Positions 19,701 through 29,463 of a stretch of DNA of 64,000 nt are shown here, piece by piece. Source of the stretch: Anaspis maculata (lineage: Eukaryota > Arthropoda > Insecta > Coleoptera > Scraptiidae); NCBI GenBank assembly GCA_949128115.1, contig OX421968.1, positions 1,550,001-1,614,000 of the forward strand. The letters run 5' to 3'. The translations under genes and the position numbers were made by a program. Positions within the stretch are counted from its first letter, which is position 1. Each line of letters begins with the position of its first letter. The notes beneath the pieces were generated by a model. The model was not told where the DNA came from. It worked only from the letters and a program-made list of their open reading frames with translations, and searched no databases.

Positions 19701-20403
19701 TGGTGCTTGTTGTGTTGTTGTGGAGGCTGATGTGTGTTGTTTGGATTTCGATTGGGAAATGGTCTGAGCTGTATAGGTCTTGCAGAGGTTCCCAACTCTG
19801 GTCTATTGCGGTTGTCGGATCGGATAAAGTTAGATCTATATTTGATAACTTTCCAGTTGTCGAGCAAAAATGTGTTGGTTGATGGGTATTTAAAAGGATT
19901 ATGTTGTCTTCGTTTGTGATTTTCTCCATGATTCGGCCTCGAGGATCGGTGCGTTGAGAACCCCAGAGAGTACTATGCGCGTTGAAATCTCCTGTTATGA
20001 TGAATGGCTGTGTGAGTTGTGCTATGATGTTCTGGATGTCTTCGAATTTGAAGCTTCTGTTTGGTGGGATATAAACGTTGCATATTGAGAGGTTATTTTT
20101 GTTAAGAATTTTGACTGCCGTTGCTTCCATGGTCGTGTTCAAGGGTATTTCTTCGGATGTATTTGAGTTGTGTACAAATATGGCGACTCCACCACTTGCA
20201 TGTTCTTCGTTGTTGTTTCTGTCTTGTCGGTAGGTTGTGTAGTTGCGTAAGTTGACTGTTTTGCAAGGTTTGAAATGAGTTTCTTGTACTGCTAAAACAT
20301 CTATTTGATAGTGGTCTTTCAGTAGTAGTTGAATATTTTCGTTTCGGGTGTAAAACCCGTTACAGTTCCATTGAATAATCTTGAATTTTTTAATATTCAT
20401 CAT
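16742..20403 (-). pseudogene. LINE ORF2: AP endonuclease, reverse transcriptase, RNase H (broken)
   Basis: The frame starts at tandem ATGs 20403/20400. Endonuclease motifs are QWNCNG, QETH, GDFNAHS (about 19978-19992) and SDHFP (about 19754-19768). Reverse transcriptase has NYRPIALTC, FFDLQKAYDTTW and YVDD (18360-18371). RNase H has YTDAS (about 17475-17489), a SELYSILLAL helix, TTDSL (about 17305) and ELADQEAKE. A CX2C...H...C zinc motif follows, and the natural end is TAA at 16742-16744. Lesions: a 7-bp tandem duplication GAGTCGG (19433-19446) shifts the frame; TGA at 17817-17819 is in frame; a shift lies near 17330-17340; a one-base loss lies near 16836-16848. All catalytic residues are still readable across frames, so inactivation is recent in evolutionary terms. 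Confidence 0.92.
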
Positions 20404-21898
20404 CTGATTCTATCAGATCTATTGATTCACAATCGGAGCTTTGACTTGGGGTGATGGCAGATGCTTCTTGCTTTGAGGTGTTTGATGATTTTGCTGAATT
20501 TTTTAGTTTTTTCTGGATTCTTGTGAAGCGGTTTTTCATTGATTTACTATTCAGGTTTGGATATATGTCGTGTAGCATTTGGAGTAGCATGTCGATGTTA
20601 TCAGTGAATCTGGTTGCTTCTGCAAAAATGTTTTTGGATGACAGGGCATTTTCGATGAAGGTTCTAAAGTTTACAAATGTCAGGATGTATATTTCAGGTT
20701 TTTTTTAGATTTCTTCTTTGATGGATTCGAATGCATCATCTATGTTGGATAATATTGATTCTGTTGATGATGATTTCTTCATGACTTGAGTTAATTCGGC
20801 TGCAGAAGATGTTTTGGCCTTTTTTAGTTTTGGTTTTGTGTCTTCTTTTTTGTTTGGTTTGCGAGATATTGGTGAAGAGGGAATTGTAAAATGAGAATCA
20901 CAGATATCGGCTGTTTTTTGGGATGGAATAGGCTGAGCTGATGACAGGATTTGTGAGGGTTCTATTTCTTCAATGCTGGAGAATTCGGAGGTGATTTCTG
21001 ACGGTGCTGGGCGTTTTTTGAATGATTGGTGGTGTATCATGGCTTCAGTGATAGATTTGTTGAGTCCAGGATCCTCCTTATTGGTTTCAGCAATCGCCTC
21101 ATTCGTTTCTAACTCGGGTTGAGATGATAATGGGGGGGGGGGGGGGTTTGAGCATTTGCTGGCCACGTGTCCTGGTGTTTTGCAAAGGAAACATATGAGT
21201 TCGTCAAAGCAGAGAAATATTCTGAAAGTGGTGTCTTCGTGAGTCATGACAATGGATGGTGGTAGTTCAGTTTTATCTTCTAGTGGAGCGATAAAAACTT
21301 GTCTGCGGAAGCTTTCTACATGACTGTATTCATCTCCTGCGATTCCGGCCCGTAGTGTTGTGATGGGGGAGACTGGTCTTAAACCTTTCAGTCGAATTAC
21401 GGTTTCGATTGCATCGTGTGGTATTGCACTGTGGACGTTTGAAATTATTGGTCTTTTTGATGGTGTTATGAGTTTTCGAATTTTGACTTCTTTATCTTAG
21501 ATGATCAAAGTTTGGTATTGATTTGTGTGCTTTTCGACTAGTTGCTTTTCAGAAAGGTAGATACAGATTCTATTGTTTGCTATTCTTGAAGCTGAGATAA
21601 CGTTTTTTGGTCCGATGATACTTCCAACGGCAACAACATAGTCGGAAAGGCGTAGTTCGTCGCTTGTCATGTCTATAACTATTGCTTGGTCTCTTTGTGG
21701 AACTTTAACTTATGGTTTCGTTTTTGCGGCGTTTGCATAATTCATTTTATTGCTGGGTAGTGTGGAAAGATTGTTTGTTTGAGGTTGAGACGTTGTTTGA
21801 GAAATTGTTTGTTGTGTAGCTTGAGTTTGTGGGATCGACATGGTTTTATTTTGAAGTTGTGGTAATTGTAGTTCTGCTATTGTACCGTTGCATTGCAT
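20390..21898 (-). pseudogene. LINE ORF1: nucleic-acid-binding protein with CCHC knuckle (three in-frame stops)
   Basis: A single frame runs from ATG 21898 to TAA at 20390-20392. It is broken by stops at 21710-21712, 21497-21499 and 20705-20707, all in the same frame, so only nonsense changes are needed to explain the breaks. The glutamine- and threonine-rich N-terminus ends in NYANAAKTKP. A zinc knuckle CFLCKTPGHVASKC lies just downstream of about 21200, followed by a proline run (a G homopolymer at about 21132-21147 on the plus strand) and an acidic, serine-rich tail. The last 14 bases overlap the start of ORF2 in another frame, which suggests translation of ORF2 by termination-reinitiation. 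Confidence 0.85.
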
Positions 21899-22207
21899 GT
21901 ATTAGCAAAAGCTGGCGCGTCCCCGCGCCTGATTGTTGTGGGTTTTTCACGGAAGCGGCCGCTTATAAGAAGGTGGTGCTGATAAGGGCATGCGGCAAGA
22001 AATGTGAGGTTTGTGGTAATTTCGGGACGTTTTCGAGGGAAATCTGCGGGTGAAAGGATTTTCTGAGCTCACCAGACTGACCAGGGATCCCTCGATGTCT
22101 CCCTGCCTTCCAGTTCAAAAAGGAAAATTTTTGGTGTTGGTTTTCTCGACTAAATGGTATCGGTAAGTAACACACGTGTGTATCGGTACTCGTCGTAGCA
22201 AAAAACC
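21899..22207 (-). promoter_or_regulatory. LINE 5' UTR with probable internal promoter region
   Basis: This stretch lies between the 5' target duplication and the ORF1 ATG and is more GC-rich than its surroundings. Elements of this group usually carry an internal promoter downstream of the transcription start. No specific core motif can be assigned by eye. Confidence 0.45.
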
Positions 22208-22553
22208 ACTCAAAACTTTGTTTTTCGAGTTTCTGTTGAAAGTCATCCTTGTATGGACTTTCTCAAAATCTGATGCCATATTAGGAAACTACGTGAAAAA
22301 TGCAACGAAATGCGATTCTCAAATTGTCTGGCACTCTTCACCTGATTCAAAGAAAAAAGAATGAACTTTTTCAGTATTTTTTTCGAAAATATCAATTTTT
22401 ATCAGTCAAACTCTATTCCAGATGGTCAAACAAAGTCGCCATTTCAATTTTGGTGTTCCAACTGACGGAGAATGATTTCAGGCAAGTTTTTTGGAAACAT
22501 GAATTTGGGCAGGAAATATTTCACAAATACATATCTCCAGAAATTCTTCTCAT

Positions 22554-23508
22554 AGTCCAGTGAAATGAGGCGATTTTCAGGCCAAAGTTGGAACAAATTA
22601 GGGGCAGGATGAATAAAATATGGCGATGTAGAGAATGAAAAACTGAATAAGAAAAACTAAAGTTCCATTTCCAGTCATCCCGGAAACCATGGAAGAAAAA
22701 TGGAGAAGATGGAAAAACATGCGCCGCGATCTTTCTTTTGAAACGGTGAGAAAACGGTGAGAGATGTGTGAAAACTATCAGGGACAAAGTTGTAAAGAAT
22801 TCAATAATCTACAAAAAACAGTTAGCCGTTTATTGCAGTCAAAGTTGCGCGCCGGTCTAGTGAAGTGGAAAAACTGACCGCGTGACCTTCCTTCTTGGAT
22901 GGCTGTGAGAACGACAAGAGATATCAAAAAATTGTGAGCGACAAAGTTGTAGAGAATTGAATGCTCCACTAGGAAATCAGTGGAATCAAGGTCAATTGTT
23001 ATCTCATCTAGTTCAGCCGTGAACCACGTTCGAAGGTGCGCGACAATCCTGTTGATAAAGTGGTTTTTCTGGAAAACTTACAAAAACCCTAGACTCGATG
23101 AAAAAACTATGACAATGTAGAGGATGAAAAACTGGATCAAAAAAACCAAAGTTTCATTTCACACCGTTTCGAGAAATCTAAGAAAAAAATTAGAAAAAGT
23201 TGGAAAATAGCGATTTGCACTCCCAGCTTCCTCATTGAATACTGAAAGAAACGTAATAAATACGGCAAATCTGAACAAACTAGCTTGTAGAAGATTGAAT
23301 CATCTATAGACAATGCCGTGATGTCATGTATGCATCTTTGTCGACTTAGCTGCGGAGCGCTATCAAAGTTGGGATACATGACTAGTGACGCGTCGCATAT
23401 GTGGTCAAACTGGCACGACGTTGCGGTCATTGTTCAATTGATTATAAAACATGATTGAATGATTTGAAAAAATTGCGTTCTTTGTTGAACGTCTGGTAAC
23501 TATTGTTT
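22554..23508 (+). repeat. Left long terminal inverted repeat of cysteine-rich-exon element, copy 1
   Basis: This arm pairs with 24173-25127. Distinctive blocks include GGCACGACGTTGCGGTCATT at about 23413 and CTAGTGACGCGTCGCATATG at about 23382, mirrored near 24250-24290. Identity between the arms is high but not perfect, so they have diverged since formation or exchange little by gene conversion. Confidence 0.75.
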
Positions 23509-23852
23509 TGAATGTATTTCCGCGGATGAACGCTTTGTTATGTATATAGTTTCTTATTCGGCAAAATTAAAGTCGTGAGTGTCACTGTAGGTACTATTTT
23601 CGTCATATTTTCATTCTAGAAATCTAGGACGAGAGACTGGGTTGCTAGGGAATTTCTGAATTTGTAATTTCTAATCATATATTTATAGCATCAAAATAGT
23701 ACGAAAATAGTATCGTGACACTCAGGCTTAAAAGTGAGAAAGTACTCGTATTTTGTAAATTGTGTTACAAAAATTGTGATGTATTATACTTGAAAAACGT
23801 GATTCACGTTAGATAATGAGATGTTTTTCAACTGATTTCTGATGAACAATGA

Positions 23853-24173
23853 TCATTCAACAACAGCTTGGAGATAATAAACAACTGTCCATCTGAACAA
23901 TGGGGTTGGAAATTAAACATTTATCTGTTGATGCCTATTGGAACCCAGGATAATGTAGCTCTCGAAAATCTGCTACGGCTACAATCAGCTACCGGGCTGA
24001 TTTCCTGCAGATGTTTGAAAAACTGCGAGAAGCTTTGTGGATGCAGAAAAGCTGACCTCAAGTGTACCAAGTTTTGCCACCACTGCGGTGGAGCCACCTG
24101 TTCTGACGCTTCCTGCATTGTCGTTTCGGAAGACGATGATGATGACTACAATGATAATTCTAACAATAAGTAG
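23853..24173 (+). CDS. Cysteine-rich (CXC-like) exon captured in the element loop, copy 1
   Basis: The frame is open from 23853 to TAG 24171-24173 with no convincing ATG. It is best read as a last exon, perhaps after the AG at about 23865. It begins with CPSEQWGWKL, then a leucine-rich link, and then a cysteine cluster CRCLKNCEKLCGCRK, CTKFCHHCGG, CSDASC. An acidic asparagine-rich tail follows. The arrangement (W-G-W, then C-x-C, C-x3-C, C-x-C-R-K, C-x3-C-x2-C) resembles the tesmin/TSO1 CXC-like tails of uncharacterised insect and other animal proteins; this is recalled, not searched. Copy 2 preserves the frame and the same stop. Copy 1 has a 5-residue insertion (QSATG). Confidence 0.55.
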   Translation, partial: SFNNSLEIINNCPSEQWGWKLNIYLLMPIGTQDNVALENLLRLQSATGLISCRCLKNCEKLCGCRKADLKCTKFCHHCGGATCSDASCIVVSEDDDDDYNDNSNNK

Positions 24174-25127
24174 CTACCCAGACGTTAAACAAAGCACGCA
24201 ATTTTTTCCAATCATTTGATCATGTTTTATAATCGATTAAACAATAACCGCAACGTCGTGCCAGTTTCATCACATATGCGACGCGTCACGAGTCATGTAC
24301 CCCAACTTTGATAGCGCTCCGCAGCTAAGTCGACAAAGATGCATACATGACATCACGGGATTTTCTATAGATCATTCAATCCTCTAAAAACTGGTTTGTT
24401 CAGATTTTCCATATTTGTTACGTTTATTTCAGTATTCAATGAGGAAGCTGCGAGTGCAAATCACTATTTTTCAAGTTTTTCTTTTTTTTCTCAGGTTTCC
24501 CGAAACGGTGTGAAATGAAACTTTGGTTTTTTAGATCCAGTTTTTCATCCTCTACATTGTCATAGTTTTCTCATCGAGTCTAGGGTTTTTGTAAGTTTTC
24601 CAGAAGAACCACTTTATCAACAGGATTATCACGCAACTTCGGACGTGGTTCACGGCTAAACTAGAAGAGCTAATAATTGGCCTTGAAAATTTTCAAGTGG
24701 AGCATTCAATCCTCTACAACTTTGTCGCTCACAATTTTTGGATATCTCTTGTCGTTCTCACAGCATTCAAGAAGGAAGGTCACGCGGACAATTTTTCCAC
24801 TTCACTAGACCGGCGCGCAACTTTGACCCCGATAAACGGCTAAACTGAAGAAGTTAGACATATGCCCCCAGAAACTTTTTTGTAGATTATTGAATTCCCT
24901 ACAACTTTGTCCTTGAGAATTTTCACACATCTCTCACCGTTCTCTCACCGTTTCAAAAGAAAGATCGCGGCGCATGTTTTTCCATCTTCTCTATTTTTTT
25001 TCCATGGTTCCCGGGATGACTGGAAATGAAACTTTGGTTTTTCTTATTCAGTTTTCCATTACTTACATCGCCATATTTTTTTCATCCTGCCCCTAATTTG
25101 TTCCAAGTTAAATCCTTATTTTACTGG
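24173..25127 (-). repeat. Right long terminal inverted repeat of cysteine-rich-exon element, copy 1
   Basis: This is the reverse complement of 22554-23508. It begins two bases after the loop exon's stop codon starts, so the exon's last codon sits on the loop/arm border. Its far end TTTTACTGGACTA is the mirror of the left terminus. Confidence 0.75.
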
Positions 25128-25822
25128 ACTATCAAGTTAGAACGGGTTAGTTAGAATGCCAGAATTGAAATACTGACCTTGTTCGACCATCTGGAACGGC
25201 GTTTGACGGCGTTGAAATTTTTGTAAATATATACCCGGAAACTTTTAGTCAATGATTTTTTCTTCAAACTAACTGAAGGGTGTCGAACAACTTGAGAATC
25301 GCATTCTGTAGCATTTACCACGTAATCTCCGAATATGACATCATCAGATTTTGAAAAAAGTTAGGCAGGTGACTTTTTCAACAGAAACTCAAAGAACAAA
25401 GTTTCGAATACGGTCCTATATTCTTTTCAGGAATGATTAGGGCGCCACAAATGCCCTTGGTCTAAAAAGAATACACCTGCAAAATTTTAATCGATACTAT
25501 TGATCTATTCGTGAGATATGGCCAATCAAAGTTTTCGGTTGAACATTCAAATCACCTGTATATCTGAAAAGAAAATTTCGAATGCAGATTCTGATTTGTC
25601 TCGAGAAAGTACATTTACCCTGAATTTATGTCGCTTACTTCGTGAGACACCTGTTTAACATAGGCATGTCGAACTTATTTCACAGATGTCCGTATAATAT
25701 AGACAGGTACAATGTACATAACGTATGGTCCGAAAGTTTTGGGAATTTTTTTAAAAGCTAATAACTTTCTTGTGATAGTTTCACTTTTGTACCTATATAT
25801 TGCAAAAACTAGCGTCATCTTT

Positions 25823-26203
25823 AACAATTTCAAATTCGTATTCAACATATTGAAGATGGACCATTATCTTTGATGGTTTCTTTCTCATGTTCGGTTTTCT
25901 TCTGCCATGTTCGATCATTCTCTGGACAACAGCAGGATTGATTTCTCAGAACTCCTGCCTCCCAATGTACCGCAAGCTCGACCAATATAAGATTTTTAGT
26001 AAGTATTGAGCAGGATAGTATACGACAAGGGATGGGAAGCTGCGAATGAAGACCAATTACGGCGTCACATTTTTCAATAACATTAGAGAATTTCGCATTT
26101 GACAAATTGATACAGAAAATCATGGAACATGGCAGAAAATAATTGAGATCCATCGAAGATAATGGTCCATTTTCAATATGTTGAATATGAATTTGTTATT
26201 GTT
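25823..26203. repeat. Foldback repeat, about 380 bp
   Basis: AACAATTTCAAATTCGTATT at the left end is matched in reverse at 26180-26203 (AATATGAATTTGTTATTGTT). ATGGACCATTATCTTTGATG near 25856 pairs with CATCGAAGATAATGGTCCAT near 26151. An inner TTCTGCCATGTTC pairs with GAACATGGCAGAA. No coding content. Confidence 0.65.
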
Positions 26204-26289
26204 ATCTATGATGTTAATTTATGCAATATCAAGTTCGAAAATAAAGACTATTCAGAAAAAGTTATTAAAAACCAATTAGTAATCCCATT

Positions 26290-26835
26290 AAGTAAAAACC
26301 AAAGACCCCATTGACCCTCTAAATTCTAGTGGAGTCTACAAATTAACTTGTTCTTGCGGCAAAATATACATAGGTCGCACAATAAGATCTTTCAAAATTA
26401 GACTAAATGAGCACCGCAGGGAACTACCTGCGTTCGATATAAAATCAAACTTTACAAGACATGTAGTTGCCGAAGGCCATGATTTTGCTTTTAATTGTTT
26501 GAAACCAATCCAAAAACGTGACAACAGACACCTAATTGAATTTTCTGAAATTAAATAAAAAAACACTACAATCTTGACCCAGATATAGTCTCCTTAACGA
26601 ACAAACCGATTTTGACAACATCTACATTATACCAGCTCTACTCCCAATTTTATAATCCTCTCCTTCATTTTCTTTTGCTGTTTTACCTGTTACGTCTATT
26701 CTTCATTGTTACATCATTACTTAGACATAAAGTTCTATGCTATGTCACATTAGTTACTCATTACTTATTACTTATACTTACTTATTTACTACAACTTTAT
26801 ATGAACCGAAGTGAAGTTGAATAAAAAAAAATTAG
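26290..26835 (+). pseudogene. Penelope-like element 3' end with GIY-YIG endonuclease
   Basis: A frame from about 26305 reads DPLNSSGVYKLTCSCGKIYI and continues GRT, then LNEHRRELPA, SNFTRHVV and GHDF. GVYKLTC...YIGRT is the GIY-YIG core and the cysteine pair before YIG is typical of Penelope-type enzymes. The frame stops at TAA 26556-26558. After a one-base shift in the A-run, it continues KKHYNLDPDIVSLTNK to about 26680, as in Penelope C-termini. There is no reverse transcriptase upstream, so this is a 5'-truncated copy. AATAAA precedes an A-run near 26820-26830. Confidence 0.7.
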
Positions 26836-26946
26836 AATAATTTCACAACTCAGTGAGACGGGAGATCAGCCGTTCAGCTGACCTTCACCATTTTTGTACC
26901 CTTTTTACGCGATAAATTCTTTATTTATTAATTCACTATATAATCA

Positions 26947-27337
26947 TCAATAATGTGAGACAGACCTCCGGTAATTACTATTCATACTCAATTGTGGCAA
27001 TTTAAATTGTACAGCACAATCATGGACATGGATGATAAACGATACATCGAAAATACCTTTATCAAGAATGTCACATGCAATAGCTCTCCCTCCCGGTTGC
27101 AGAATTTTGGTTTTGCGCCACTGGCCTAATTTGACTGGGGCGTGCATCGTAAATGTATTCCTTCCTCCCAGCTCCATTGTAGTCGCGGTGAGAGCAGAAG
27201 CAATAATCTTTGTGAAATGTTGCGCCACTAATTTTCAAAGTGTAATCGGGCGTGTAACCACGTAAAGGAGTTAGACTCACATCCAAAGTTACACTGACTT
27301 GATCGAGACTCGCCTCATATAACTTGCGCTTCTTGTG
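26947..27337 (-). pseudogene. Coding-like segment, unrecognised
   Basis: On the minus strand a frame opens right after TAA (27338-27340), reading KKRKLYEASLDQVSVTLDVS, and runs to about 27071. From about 27228 an overlapping frame, shifted by one base, runs to 26947 and contains GRNTFTMHAPVKLGQWRK. The first part looks protein-like before the overlap and the second after it, which suggests one frame with a single indel near 27230. No family is recognised. It could be a host exon or an old element. Confidence 0.25.
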
Positions 27338-27340
27338 TTA

Positions 27341-28640
27341 CGTTAATTCGACAAGTATAGTAAGATGGTACGTATACCTATCTAGTCATAGTAATTCCCA
27401 AGTTTGAACCGAAGATCTCTGCTGGTATGTGGATGAGCTCGAAAAGTTCATGGAGGAGCATCTTCGATCATTAAATTAATTACGTTACTCAGGTGAAAGT
27501 GAGTGTGGGCGCTCGCCTTTGACTTTTTTTCTATACATGCGGGCATGTCACAAAAACCTCTATACTTAGATGATTATATCCAAAATATACACAATTTGGT
27601 GTATTCGACCGAAGCCGTTAAGAAAATGTTAAGCACTTTACTTGCGCCTGCGGCACTTAAGCAACTTGTTTGATTCGAGTTTACCACTTTGATACCATCA
27701 TCAGTATTTGGGTCAATTGTTTGCGTAGGATCCAGCACCACGAGCAGGAATGACGACCGACGCCATGTTCTGTTTAATCAGACCGGTAGCTATATAATAC
27801 CTGTAACTTTTTTACATTTATCATGAGCAACGAACCGAAATGCTATGAAATATGCACATTATACAAAAAGGCGAAGGATGCCCAGGACATGTATAAATCT
27901 ATACGCCCTTAAGGCATGTGCGTCTAAGAAGCGCTTCAACGATAGAGACCCGAGGGTCGCAACTTTGGAGAGTCTCTTAGATAATAAACGTCGAACGAAA
28001 TAAAAATGGCTTCATATATCAAGGGGAGAGCAGTGAGAAGCTTCATTCAACCACCATGCAACGTACAACACATAAAAATATACTTTGTTGAAGGCTACTG
28101 CTAATGTCTCGTCTTCTATCTTACTTACAACACAACTTCTTATTTATTTAAACCCTCGTAAAGTTCGGACTTTGCGTTAAACCCCAGATAACTTACCGCG
28201 CTGCGGAAAAAGCACGCACGCACATCCCGCACACGACATAGACATACATACAGACAACCAGCAACCGCAAGATTTCTGTATTTATTTAACATGCCACGGC
28301 AGCTAATTCTAATAATCCCAAATCTATGGTACCTACCGACTTTTTCTCAATGATTTGACTTTCACAGCTCGCGCTTTGATTATTAACCATCGAGAAAGCG
28401 GCGCGACGGTGGTGCCTATTCTCTATGAAATGAAACCGAGTAAAAACTTTGCGATAAAGACAAACCACTTCTGAACTTTTTTATCCCCTTGCAAGTTTTT
28501 GATTTAATATTGAAAGAAAAAGAACACAAGTGTGAAGAGGCTCTCAAGTTTACAGTTAGCGTAATGGCGCCAAGTTTTGCAAATTTCTAAATTTAGCAAC
28601 GCTAACTAATTACGGTCGTATGATGAAAAGCTTTTTCAAC
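27341..28640. other. No gene recognised
   Basis: I find no supportable coding or RNA gene. A CA-rich stretch lies at about 28209-28265 (ACGCACGCACATCCCGCAC and ACATACATACAGACAACC). The remainder has the base composition of the surrounding DNA. Confidence 0.35.
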
Positions 28641-28678
28641 TTTTTCGATGGGTAAATAATTAAAAGGAGGCTAAAACT

Positions 28679-29463
28679 TTGAATGACAATGTAATTATTT
28701 GTTATAGATTCCAAGTTGCAGTGGCAAAACCAGATGGACCATGTTTGCAGAACACTAAATTCTTCCTATTACGCAATTATGAAATTGAAATCAAACTTTC
28801 TCTAACTACTTTGCTCCAGGTTTACTACTCAATGGTATACAGTCACATGACTTACAACGTGTTGCTTTGGGGCAAGTCAGTACACATACAACGTGTGTTT
28901 GTCACTCAGAAGAGAATTATCCGATTGCTATTTGACTTAAAAAATAGAGAATTTTGTAAACAAACTTTTATTAAGTATAACTTGTTAACTATCTATTCCA
29001 ACTACATCTTAAAAGTGCTGTACATTTGTTCATGACAATATCCACTTATGTATTTAGGACGAACGGCTCTATGCATGCTTTAACACAAGAAATCTGAACA
29101 AATTCTCTGTGCCACTACACAAAGCTTCAAAGTATGAAAAATCGCCTTATTATTCTTGTATCACCTTCTACAATAATTTATCAATGGAAATTACACAGAT
29201 TAGAGAAAGAAAAGTGTTTATAGCAAATCTGAAGAGATACCTCTGTGACAATTGTTTCTATTCATTCTCGGAATTTGATAAAGCCCAGAGGTAATGTTAT
29301 TATTATTATTTGTTATGTTTCTTTTTCTTTTCTTCTTATTCTGTTTTGTTTTGTTTTGTTGTTGTTGTTATTGTTGTTGTGACCATTTCAATATTCCTGT
29401 ATGGAATCGACGAAGATAAAAACTATCCATCTATCAATCTATCTATCTATCTATCTATCTATC
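28679..29463 (+). pseudogene. 3' end of a LINE ORF2 with (ATCT)n tail
   Basis: The frame contains LLQVYYSMVYSHMTYNVLLW, QKRIIRLLFDL and IYSNYILKVLYI, the conserved region downstream of reverse transcriptase in CR1/Jockey-like LINEs. It is interrupted near 29034, and the coding sense resumes in another frame with FSVPLHKASKYEKSPYYS and the terminus LKRYLCDNCFYSFSEF (to about 29280). A T- and G-rich 3' UTR leads to ATGGAATCGACGAAGATAAA and a (CTAT)n run, the microsatellite-like tail common in this group. The copy is 5'-truncated. Confidence 0.7.
29436..29463 (+). repeat. (ATCT)n microsatellite, LINE tail
   Basis: About seven perfect tetranucleotide units lie at the 3' end of the LINE fragment, consistent with a template-generated LINE tail. 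Confidence 0.9.

Larger units (their letters stand above)
16631..22207 (-). mobile_element. Full-length Jockey/I-group LINE, inactivated
   Basis: Read on the minus strand, the element has a 5' UTR of about 310 bp, ORF1 with a CCHC knuckle, and ORF2 with endonuclease, reverse transcriptase and RNase H. A short 3' UTR with AATAAA then runs into an A-tail (T run at 16630-16641 on the plus strand). ACTCAAAACT occurs at both ends (16621-16630 and 22208-22217), a target duplication of at least 10 bp. The insertion splits the left arm of the palindrome. Because the target duplication is intact and the 5' UTR is present, the copy was complete when it inserted and was mutated later. Confidence 0.9.
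22554..25127. mobile_element. Long-TIR element carrying a cysteine-rich exon, copy 1
   Basis: Arms of about 955 bp (22554-23508 and 24173-25127) are reverse complements. The ends read TAGTCCAGTGAAAT at the left and, reversed, TAGTCCAGTAAAAT at the right. The 664-bp loop has a coding exon ending exactly where the right arm begins. A second copy in reverse orientation starts at 61303 with the same terminal bases, which marks this as a mobile unit rather than a local duplication. No transposase is visible. The superfamily is unknown; a possible TCA flank in copy 1 is too short to trust. Confidence 0.75.
16363..25655. mobile_element. Large foldback element, interrupted by a LINE and carrying the cysteine-rich-exon core
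   Basis: Left sequence 16363-16620 continues at 22208-22553 and is matched in reverse by about 25128-25655. For example, CAGAATCTGCATTCGAAATT at about 16429 pairs with AATTTCGAATGCAGATTCTG near 25575. The motif for TTTGATTGGCCATATCTC also occurs on both sides. Removing the 5.6-kb LINE gives a palindrome of about 3.7 kb. The outer arms enclose the 22554-25127 core. Whether the core is a separate later insertion or the centre of one element cannot be settled here. Confidence 0.65.
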
